A stretch of 13,382 bases of DNA from Bacteroidetes bacterium CG2_30_32_10 (GTDB lineage Bacteria > Bacteroidota > Bacteroidia > Bacteroidales > CG2-30-32-10), in NCBI GenBank assembly GCA_001872995.1, contig MNXO01000065.1, positions 1 through 13,382 on the forward strand, read 5' to 3'. The position numbers and the translations under genes were made by a program. Every line of letters starts with the position of its first letter. The first letter of the stretch is position 1. Below the pieces are notes generated by a model. It saw nothing but the letters and a program-made list of their open reading frames with translations. It was not told the DNA's origin and searched no databases. This document shows positions 7,591-13,382 of this stretch, one piece after another.

Positions 7591-7725
7591 TATATTCTTT
7601 TGCAAAAAAATAGGATAACAATCTTCAATGAGTGTTTAATAATTTGAGAATGCATTGTGGTAAGCATTTTCTTACTTTATTGTCCACGCTTTTATATTTA
7701 TTCAGCAAAAACTAAAGGCTCCGTA

Positions 7726-9075
7726 TTAAACTTTTCTCCTTATTTTATGCCCTTTAATGGCGTAATAGAATATAAATATATAACAAGGCACCATAATCCA
7801 ATAGGCTTGGTGGGCATTAAAAACATCCACCAGTTTTCCGTACAATAAAGGCAATGTTGCCCCGCCAGCGATACCCATAATTAATATGGCAGAACCGGTT
7901 TTGGTAAACTTTCCTAATCCTTCTATGGCGAGGGGCCAAATGGCGGGCCACATAATTGCATTGGCAATACCCAGTAATGCGATAAAGAATACCGATAATT
8001 CGAGAGGTAATATTTGATGAATTCCGGCAAAATCAATTGTTAAATCGAATCGTATGCCCATTTTTGCAGTTAGTATTGCTGTTACCGAAAATAAAATACC
8101 TGCTATGGCAGAAATAGATAAAAATCTACTTTGGTTCACAATTTTAGGAATTAATATGATACCTAATATATAGCCAATAAGCATTCCTATCAATGTGTAA
8201 GAAGTAAATAATCTGGCTCCAGATAATGGGATTCCTTGCGATTGACCATAAAGAATAATGGTATCGCCAGCTATAACTTCTACTCCAACGTAAACAAAAA
8301 TTGCTATAAACCCAAGTATCAAGTGGGGGAATTGAAATATATTTGTTTTATTGCCATTTGCTTCGTTCACATGATTTGCTTCTTTGTCTGTATCAATATC
8401 GGGAAGTGGCGCATAACGAATCATTGCTGCCAATATTATTAGTACAATTGCCATCACAACATAAGGTATCATCACCCTTGCAGCCATTTCGTCTAATAAT
8501 AAAGATTTCTGAACAATGTCTGTGGTGGTTAGGAGTTGTTCTTTGATGACATCTGCGTTCTTCAGCAATATTACACCTAAAATTAATGGACTAATTACTC
8601 CAGCCACTTTATTGCAAATGCCCATCATACTTATTCTTTTGGCTGCACTTTCGATGGGTCCAATAATAGTAATGTAAGGGTTTGAAGCTGTTTGAAGAAT
8701 AGCTAAACCGGTTCCCTGAATGAATAATCCCGTTAAAAAAAGACTATATGTTCTTGTATATGCGGCTGGTATAAATACCAATGTTCCCAAAGCCATTACC
8801 ACTAAACCCAGTGCCATTCCGTTTTTAAATCCTGTCTTTTTCAATACCCAAGAAGAAGGCAATGCCATCACAAAATAGGAGATATAAAAAGCAAAGGCTA
8901 CAAAGTATGCCTCAAAGTTGTTTAATTCGCAAGCTATTTTTAAATAAGGAATTAAGGTACCATTGAGCCAAGTTACGAATCCGAATATAAAAAACAATAT
9001 TCCTATGATGGATATAGATAAGATATAGTCTTTACTTTTATAAACTGATTTTGGTTGTTTTAGGGTAGTTTCCAT
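7726..9075 (-). CDS. FHS-family (FucP/GluP-like) sugar:proton symporter, MFS
   Basis: A 449-residue inner-membrane protein with about 12 hydrophobic segments and a hydrophilic central loop (about 220-246), normal for the fucose-galactose-glucose:H+ symporter group. Family landmarks are FGFVTWLNGTLIPYLK (31-46), LQTASNPYITIIGP (127-140), SAAKRISMMGICNKVAG (143-159) and the C-terminal MWPAIWPLAIEGLG (375-388). Compared with E. coli FucP from memory, Asn155 matches Asn162, while the key acids Asp46 and Glu135 correspond to Asn38 and Gln128. That is the pattern I associate with the Bacteroidota glucose/galactose/GlcNAc-type subgroup, so fucose specificity should not be assumed. It is the last gene of a probable three-gene minus-strand operon, 56 nt after the C26-family gene, with no -7 box in that gap. 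It ends convergent with the TrmH-family gene. Confidence 0.88.
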   Translation of the reverse strand: METTLKQPKSVYKSKDYILSISIIGILFFIFGFVTWLNGTLIPYLKIACELNNFEAYFVAFAFYISYFVMALPSSWVLKKTGFKNGMALGLVVMALGTLVFIPAAYTRTYSLFLTGLFIQGTGLAILQTASNPYITIIGPIESAAKRISMMGICNKVAGVISPLILGVILLKNADVIKEQLLTTTDIVQKSLLLDEMAARVMIPYVVMAIVLIILAAMIRYAPLPDIDTDKEANHVNEANGNKTNIFQFPHLILGFIAIFVYVGVEVIAGDTIILYGQSQGIPLSGARLFTSYTLIGMLIGYILGIILIPKIVNQSRFLSISAIAGILFSVTAILTAKMGIRFDLTIDFAGIHQILPLELSVFFIALLGIANAIMWPAIWPLAIEGLGKFTKTGSAILIMGIAGGATLPLLYGKLVDVFNAHQAYWIMVPCYIFIFYYAIKGHKIRRKV

Positions 9076-9131
9076 GTTTTATGTTGTTATAATTATTTTA
9101 TTGAGTATTAAGATATTACTACCGAAATATT

Positions 9132-10211
9132 TTATTCTAATGGAAATAAATTGCTAAAGTAAGACCAAAAGCTTTTATAGAATTGTTGGCTATTTCCATC
9201 CAAAATGTCTTTTGAAGTTTTTGGTTTGTCTGTTGGGCTTAATTTTACGGTTTCGGTATTGCTATATAAAACATTATATTCGGGATGAAATTGAACGCCA
9301 TACACATTTTTATATTTTTTATGTTCAATACCTTCAATTACTTTGCCATCCAAAGAAGTTGCTGTTAATCTAATGTTCATACCTAATTCGTTAACGCTTT
9401 GGTGATGGTAGCTCAATACCGTTGGTTGTATATTGCTTGCCATCATGGTGCTTAAAATTGTTTTTGGTAAAATCTTTATCTTATGAAAACAATAGCTAGG
9501 AAGAGTATCATCATTTGTAAAACCCTTCCAATAGCTACGGTGAATATTATCGCTGGGTTGTTTCACAATATCTTCGTTGTACTCCAAATTATATATTTCG
9601 GTAGGAATATCTTGATAGAGGGTTCCGCCAGTGGCAACATTGATAGATTGCATCCCAAGACACATCCCAAAAACGGTATAGTTGGGTTTCTCTTCTAAAA
9701 AAGGTTTAAAATCAACATTTTGTTTTCCACCTAACAAATGAAACAGAAACGAGATTTCATATAAGCGATCTCCAGTATATTTGTCGGTTAGTGTTTTGGT
9801 TTTGCTTTTATATGCTGGTGGGGGAATATCATCGCCTCCCCAAAACATAATACCATCAGACTTTTTAAATAATTCATAGAATATTTTTGAACACGAATTG
9901 GTGGTATATAAACTATCCATACTCACATTCAAATTATATCCTTCGAGCTTGATATAAGGGTGTTTTTTAGTAAAATAGGTATATTTTTTAAAATCATAGG
10001 TGGAATTTGTATTGTAAACGCCTATTACTTTAAGATTGGGAATAGATATATAATTGTTGTTCACCAGTGAGGTTATTTTTTCGAGATTGCCATAAGTAGG
10101 ATTTACTAATATAATTGTTGTTTCTTTGGTTTCGCTTGCATACAGTTTGCTATTTAATGAAGCCAAATGAATGCCAATGATTAAGCCTAAAATAATTAAT
10201 GTTTTCTTCAT
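9132..10211 (-). CDS. Exported C26-family (class I glutamine amidotransferase-like) gamma-glutamyl hydrolase
   Basis: A 359-residue protein with an N-terminal signal peptide: MKKT, a hydrophobic core (5-18) and a probable cleavage after YA, residue 25. The nucleophile elbow FGMCLGMQS (181-189) carries Cys184. GVQFHPEY (305-312) supplies His309 and Glu311 of the triad, SYHHQSV (267-273) is a hallmark of peptidase C26/PuuD-type enzymes, and WGGDDIPPPAY (124-134) matches their GG-x-DI-x-P region. Members hydrolyse gamma-glutamyl amide bonds, as in gamma-glutamyl-GABA or folate polyglutamate. Here the signal peptide puts the enzyme in the periplasm or beyond, so its substrate is unknown and may be external or envelope-derived. 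The N-terminal 120 residues are longer and more divergent than in PuuD. It starts 5 nt after the lnb stop, which suggests translational coupling. Confidence 0.8.
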   Translation of the reverse strand: MKKTLIILGLIIGIHLASLNSKLYASETKETTIILVNPTYGNLEKITSLVNNNYISIPNLKVIGVYNTNSTYDFKKYTYFTKKHPYIKLEGYNLNVSMDSLYTTNSCSKIFYELFKKSDGIMFWGGDDIPPPAYKSKTKTLTDKYTGDRLYEISFLFHLLGGKQNVDFKPFLEEKPNYTVFGMCLGMQSINVATGGTLYQDIPTEIYNLEYNEDIVKQPSDNIHRSYWKGFTNDDTLPSYCFHKIKILPKTILSTMMASNIQPTVLSYHHQSVNELGMNIRLTATSLDGKVIEGIEHKKYKNVYGVQFHPEYNVLYSNTETVKLSPTDKPKTSKDILDGNSQQFYKSFWSYFSNLFPLE

Positions 10212-10216
10212 ATTAT

Positions 10217-11422
10217 CTAATAATAAGTATTAATTTTTCTTGTTTTTTCAATTGATTTGAAATAGTAAATTTTAAATGCCCTGATAGTTAAAAGCAAAAC
10301 AAAAGGGAAAGTCGCCATATTTAATTCTTGTGGTATAAAATACCAACAAATAAGTAGTATTATATTCCATAGTGTAGTAAATAGAAAATAGTATTTAATA
10401 ACTTTCGAGTTTTTACGGGCAACAAATAATGCCATAATTACATGAAGCGGAATTGCCCAGAGCACTACCAAATTATTATGCAGTGCAATATAAGTGGAGC
10501 CAACAGAAAGGGTGATAACAAGCAACCCCAGCAGCCCTGTTATAAAAAACAAAAGGAAATCTAATATCCATAGATTGATGTTTTTCCATATTTCAAAGAG
10601 CGTAATCAAGACAAACAAGGCAAACAACAACCAGAAAAATAAAATGGGCGAAAAAGGGCTGGGAGCCTCTTCTTTTGTATTAGAAGCGAGGTAGAGTGTT
10701 TTGGTTTCTTTTACAAGTTTAGCGTTATCAACACTATTATGAGCACTATCTAAAGCATGCATAAGCTCTATTGGCAAAAACATATATTCCGATTGTTTCA
10801 TTTTATGGTCGGCAGGTAAACCAAAAATTAAATCTATTCCTAAATCAGTCCATTTAAGATGTTCAATATAATGCGAAATCATTTTTCGATAAGTGGCAAT
10901 AGGAGGCGGAACATAAGCAGTAAAATCAATTTTATTGTCAAGTGCTTTTATAAGAATATCTCTGATACGGGTAGTGCAATTGTCATAAAAAAAGTCGTAA
11001 CGATAGAATTTGTTTGCAGGCAGGTTGTTTTTTTCAAGTAAGTTATAAAGTGTTTGCTTCTTGATGGAGTCAAGGTTAAGTATCTGTTCATAAACAGTTC
11101 TATTTTCTCGGGTATAGGTTTTGATGAATCCCCAAAATTCTTCAGTATTGAGATAATAGAATAATCGACCTCCTGCAAATTTCAAATAAAAATGCTCTGT
11201 TTCAAAGTCGAAAGTGCCGTAGTTATAAACTCTATCTATATTATTAACCGAATCGCAAACTCTAATGGCACTATGTCCGAAGATAGAATAAAGTTCTTCG
11301 CCTGGTCCGCAAGTTAGCAAACTAATCTCTGTTTTGTTTGATAGGGTTATCGCATGGCAATTACTAAATGGCAGTATAAAAAACAATAAAAGTAATAAAA
11401 CATAAAATGTAAAATGCTTCAT
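10217..11422 (-). CDS. lnb: Lnb-type lipoprotein N-acyltransferase (formerly DUF4105)
   Basis: A 401-residue inner-membrane protein. It has an N-terminal signal (1-24), then a periplasmic domain (about 30-250) with LLTCGPGEELYSIFGHSAIRV (from 35; His50), VYNYGTFDF (65-73) and YDFFYDNCTTRIRD (142-155; Cys149). About five membrane segments follow (roughly 257-277, 284-308, 315-335, 343-362, 370-388). This is the layout of the Lnb family, an N-terminal periplasmic domain plus a 5-TM domain. From memory, Lnb was shown in Bacteroides to N-acylate the lipid-bearing cysteine of lipoproteins, replacing Lnt. His50 and Cys149 are likely catalytic residues; that assignment is inference. The spacing before the first Cys in the signal (FSNC) is not a lipobox. 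It is the first gene of the operon with the exported hydrolase and sugar symporter. Confidence 0.78.
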   Translation of the reverse strand: MKHFTFYVLLLLLFFILPFSNCHAITLSNKTEISLLTCGPGEELYSIFGHSAIRVCDSVNNIDRVYNYGTFDFETEHFYLKFAGGRLFYYLNTEEFWGFIKTYTRENRTVYEQILNLDSIKKQTLYNLLEKNNLPANKFYRYDFFYDNCTTRIRDILIKALDNKIDFTAYVPPPIATYRKMISHYIEHLKWTDLGIDLIFGLPADHKMKQSEYMFLPIELMHALDSAHNSVDNAKLVKETKTLYLASNTKEEAPSPFSPILFFWLLFALFVLITLFEIWKNINLWILDFLLFFITGLLGLLVITLSVGSTYIALHNNLVVLWAIPLHVIMALFVARKNSKVIKYYFLFTTLWNIILLICWYFIPQELNMATFPFVLLLTIRAFKIYYFKSIEKTRKINTYY

Positions 11423-11447
11423 TTGATTATCTTTATTTGTGTTGGTA

Positions 11448-11455
11448 CAAACCTA
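11448..11455 (-). promoter_or_regulatory. -7 promoter box for the lnb operon
   Basis: The minus strand reads TAGGTTTG, an exact TAnnTTTG match. It lies 25 nt before the lnb ATG at 11422, giving a leader of about 20 nt. No TTTG is found at the expected -33 position. Confidence 0.45.
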
Positions 11456-11591
11456 CATATTTTTTTCGAAATGGGCGTTGATGTTTTAAAATAATAGGTA
11501 AAATTTCCTGATTATTTAATTCTTTCCTTAAAACAACAAGAAATATTTTCAATTGTAAAAAGAAAAATTCAATAAACATTAAAATAAATTC

Positions 11592-11599
11592 TAATTTTG
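11592..11599 (+). promoter_or_regulatory. -7 promoter box for the MFSD1-like transporter
   Basis: TAATTTTG is an exact TAnnTTTG match 40 nt before the ATG at 11640. No -33 TTTG is seen at 19-21 nt spacing. The leader is very A-rich just before the start, as is usual where Bacteroidota lack a Shine-Dalgarno sequence. Confidence 0.45.
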
Positions 11600-11639
11600 G
11601 CAACTTAAAATTAAATAGTTAAAACTAAATAAATAAAAA

Positions 11640-13037
11640 ATGACTGAAAAAATTCAAGCTGTACTCAGAGATTCTAAAGCTGCCCGTTGGACAGCATTGC
11701 TGATAGTTGCATTTACTATGTTTGCCGGCTATTATTTGGCTGATGTATTGGCTCCCCTTCAAGGTTTGCTAGAAAACAAACTTGGTTGGAGTGGATCTGA
11801 ATATGGTTTTGTTACCAGTGCCTATGGTTGGTTTAATGTTTTCTTGTTCTTCTTGATAATTGGTGGTATTATTCTTGATAAAATGGGCGTGCGTTTCACC
11901 GGTATGGGTGCAGCTATTGTTATGGTTGCTGGTACAGCAATAAAGTATTGGGCTATTTCTACTCATTCTTTAGATGGAATTAATTGGTATATTCCTATAC
12001 TTGGTACTTGGAAAGCACAAATTATGGTTGCTGCTTTGGGCTATGCAATATTTGGCGTTGGTGTAGAAGTTGCTGGAATAACAGTTTCTAAAATAATTGT
12101 AAAATGGTTTAAAGGGCACGAAATGGCATTGGCAATGGGACTTCAATTGTCTATTGCCCGACTTGGTACCGCATTGGCTATTTCTACTTCATTGCCGGTT
12201 GCTTTACATTTTAATAATGTGTCCACTCCAATTCTGTTTTGTTTGATTATGCTTTGCATTGGCTTAGTGGCTTTTTTCATTTATACATTTAATGATAAAA
12301 GATTAGATGCCAGCGTAGCTAAAGACAATGAAATTAATCAAGTTGCTGCCGAAGAAGAGTTTCGTATAAAAGATATTTTAAGTATTATTACAAATAAAGC
12401 TTGGTGGTATATTGCTATTTTGTGTGTACTTTTTTATTCTGCCGTTTTCCCATTTCTAAAATATGCAACCAGTTTAATGATTAATAAATTTGGTGTTGAT
12501 GAATACTGGGCTGGTCTCATTCCTAGTTTATTGCCTTTTGGAACAATTCTACTTACTCCATTGTTTGGAGGAATCTATGATAAAAAAGGAAAAGGTGCTA
12601 CTATTATGATTATTGGTGCATTGCTTATTATTTTTGTTCATTCTATGTTCTCCATTCCATTTTTAAATAATTATTTAATAGCCATTGTATTGGTATTAAT
12701 ATTGGGTATAGGATTTTCATTAGTTCCTTCAGCTATGTGGCCCTCAGTTCCAAAAATTATCCCCGATAGACAATTAGGAACAGCTTATTCTTTAATTTTC
12801 TGGGTTCAAAACTGGGGTTTAATGGGCGTTCCCTTATTAATTGGATGGGTGCTCGAAAAATATTGCATCATCGGCAAAGTTGTTGTAGATGGCGTTACTA
12901 CTACCACCTACAATTATACAATTCCAATGTTAATATTTACAGGTTTTGGCGTTATCGCTTTGCTATTTGCATTCCTGCTTAAAATAGAAGACAAGAAAAA
13001 AGGCTATGGATTAGAATTGCCTAATATAAAGAAATAA
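11640..13037 (+). CDS. MFS transporter resembling lysosomal MFSD1 (possible dipeptide carrier)
   Basis: A 465-residue inner-membrane protein with about 12 membrane segments and a hydrophilic central loop (about 218-250). MFS motif A is visible as GGIILDKMGVRF (75-86). Compared with human MFSD1 from memory, several blocks line up. WFKGHEMALAMGLQLSIARLG (from 156) matches its WFKGKELNLVFGLQLSMARIG. YSAVFPF (266-272) matches YVAVFPF. MWPSVPKIIPDRQLGTAYS (366-384) matches LWPMVAFVVPEHQLGTAYG. Glu143 and Arg174 keep the 31-residue spacing of the Glu and Arg reported for dipeptide binding in MFSD1. A role in peptide or other small-solute transport is therefore plausible but unproven; databases may label such proteins only as MFS transporter. 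It is divergent from the lnb operon over 217 bp that hold the two -7 boxes. Confidence 0.82.
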   Translation: MTEKIQAVLRDSKAARWTALLIVAFTMFAGYYLADVLAPLQGLLENKLGWSGSEYGFVTSAYGWFNVFLFFLIIGGIILDKMGVRFTGMGAAIVMVAGTAIKYWAISTHSLDGINWYIPILGTWKAQIMVAALGYAIFGVGVEVAGITVSKIIVKWFKGHEMALAMGLQLSIARLGTALAISTSLPVALHFNNVSTPILFCLIMLCIGLVAFFIYTFNDKRLDASVAKDNEINQVAAEEEFRIKDILSIITNKAWWYIAILCVLFYSAVFPFLKYATSLMINKFGVDEYWAGLIPSLLPFGTILLTPLFGGIYDKKGKGATIMIIGALLIIFVHSMFSIPFLNNYLIAIVLVLILGIGFSLVPSAMWPSVPKIIPDRQLGTAYSLIFWVQNWGLMGVPLLIGWVLEKYCIIGKVVVDGVTTTTYNYTIPMLIFTGFGVIALLFAFLLKIEDKKKGYGLELPNIKK

Positions 13038-13078
13038 TACCGATACGGTATCTGTAATAGTCTCCCGCCTATGCGGGA
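13037..13078 (+). repeat. Two small hairpins just downstream of the transporter gene
   Basis: ATACCG / CGGTAT (13037-13042 and 13046-13051, 3-nt loop) starts at the last base of the stop codon. TCCCGC / GCGGGA (13063-13068 and 13073-13078, loop CTAT) is notably GC-rich for this window. Neither is followed by a T-run, so they are not classical terminators. They could protect the transcript 3' end, and the second looks like a dispersed palindromic unit. The stretch from here to the terminator (13079-13161) shows no gene. Confidence 0.4.
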
Positions 13079-13161
13079 TATTATAACAGCTACTCTTTCG
13101 GCATTATACCCAATATTAATAACAAGTGATGGTATAGCAAGCATTTCGTGGAATTAAAAAT

Positions 13162-13203
13162 ATGGATTGACAGATGTTAAACTATTTGTCAATCCATTTT
13201 TTT
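13162..13203 (+). terminator. Strong intrinsic terminator, probably bidirectional
   Basis: A perfect 11-bp inverted repeat, ATGGATTGACA / TGTCAATCCAT (13162-13172 and 13187-13197), encloses a 14-nt loop and runs into a seven-T tract (13197-13203). On the minus strand the hairpin is followed by ATTTTTAATT, so it can also end leftward transcription. It sits 124 nt after the transporter stop and about 83 nt from the stop of the partial minus-strand gene, as expected between convergent genes. Confidence 0.8.
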
Positions 13204-13285
13204 AATTATTAATTTTTGCTTTATGGATATATGTAATGTCCGATAAATATTCATCTCGCTTTGTATGCTATTGTTTATTGGCAGT

Positions 13286-13382
13286 TCATTTTAATAGCCA
13301 ACCGATTTTTAATCGATAGGTTATACTTGGTAATAGTTTATATCCACTATCATATTCTTTAAATCCAAAGATTTCATAGTCT
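13286..13382 (-). CDS. 3' end of an unidentified gene, cut by the window edge
   Basis: Thirty-one codons are open from the right edge to a TGA at 13286-13288, with a C-terminus ending ITYRLKIGWLLK. The alternating aromatic and hydrophobic residues, with Tyr and Gly throughout, look protein-like and would suit a beta-strand-rich or outer-membrane C-terminus. Thirty-one residues are too few to assign a family. Support comes from the location: the stop is followed on the minus strand by a terminator that works in this direction too. No start is in the window. Chance read-through of an AT-rich frame remains possible. Confidence 0.4.
   Translation of the reverse strand, partial: DYEIFGFKEYDSGYKLLPSITYRLKIGWLLK

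Noticed and set aside
7660..7675. GTAAG / CTTAC stem-loop as a terminator for the sugar symporter.
   Set aside because: The stem is only 5 bp and has no T-run on the minus strand, so it would not terminate that gene.
7657..7848. Plus-strand 63-codon open frame across the end of the sugar symporter gene.
   Set aside because: Its second half is antisense to the symporter C-terminus, it has no family features, and the first half lies in AT-rich spacer.
10948..11178. Minus-strand 76-codon frame inside the lnb gene.
   Set aside because: It overlaps the conserved Lnb periplasmic domain in another frame and has no motif or start signal; it is a shadow frame.
1..13382. Defence island, CRISPR array, mobile element or biosynthetic cluster.
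   Set aside because: No direct-repeat array, transposase, integrase, tRNA-flanked insertion, nuclease/helicase set or modular synthase is present; the genes look like core metabolism, RNA modification, signalling and transport.

Overview
The window is AT-rich and gene-dense, and it reads as chromosomal DNA of a Bacteroidota member, possibly Bacteroidales-like. Four things point there. Most genes lack a purine-rich Shine-Dalgarno sequence. Several are preceded by the Bacteroidota -7 box TAnnTTTG. There is a DUF1573 secreted protein with an SCGC motif. There is also an Lnb-type (formerly DUF4105) membrane protein, and the stand-alone MnmD and FHS sugar symporter have a Bacteroidota look. I see no rRNA, tRNA, CRISPR array, insertion sequence or phage gene.

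Left part (1-2820): a PLP-dependent aminotransferase and a secreted DUF1573 protein lie on the minus strand, separated by a strong intrinsic terminator. A stand-alone tRNA-modifying methyltransferase (mnmD) diverges on the plus strand. Middle part (2821-7500): a large soluble hybrid histidine kinase (four PAS-like regions, HisKA, HATPase, receiver) ends tail-to-tail with an RlmI-like methyltransferase, and the two coding regions overlap by 33 bp. The methyltransferase diverges from a TrmH/SpoU-family RNA methyltransferase. Three probable nucleic-acid methyltransferases therefore lie within about 5.4 kb, but in separate transcription units.

Right part (7501-13382): three minus-strand genes form a likely operon, transcribed in the order Lnb-type lipoprotein N-acyltransferase, exported C26-family glutamine-amidotransferase-like hydrolase, FHS-family sugar:proton symporter. 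Divergent from it is an MFS transporter that resembles eukaryotic lysosomal MFSD1, a dipeptide carrier, rather than typical bacterial sugar or drug carriers. It ends before a strong bidirectional terminator, beyond which lies the 3' end of an unidentified minus-strand gene cut by the window edge.

Most of the window is ordinary core-genome content. The parts most worth a second look are the MFSD1-like transporter, the lnb / exported C26 hydrolase / sugar symporter operon, and the RlmI-like methyltransferase that lacks the m5C catalytic cysteine. I found no clear sign of a new defence system or mobile system.
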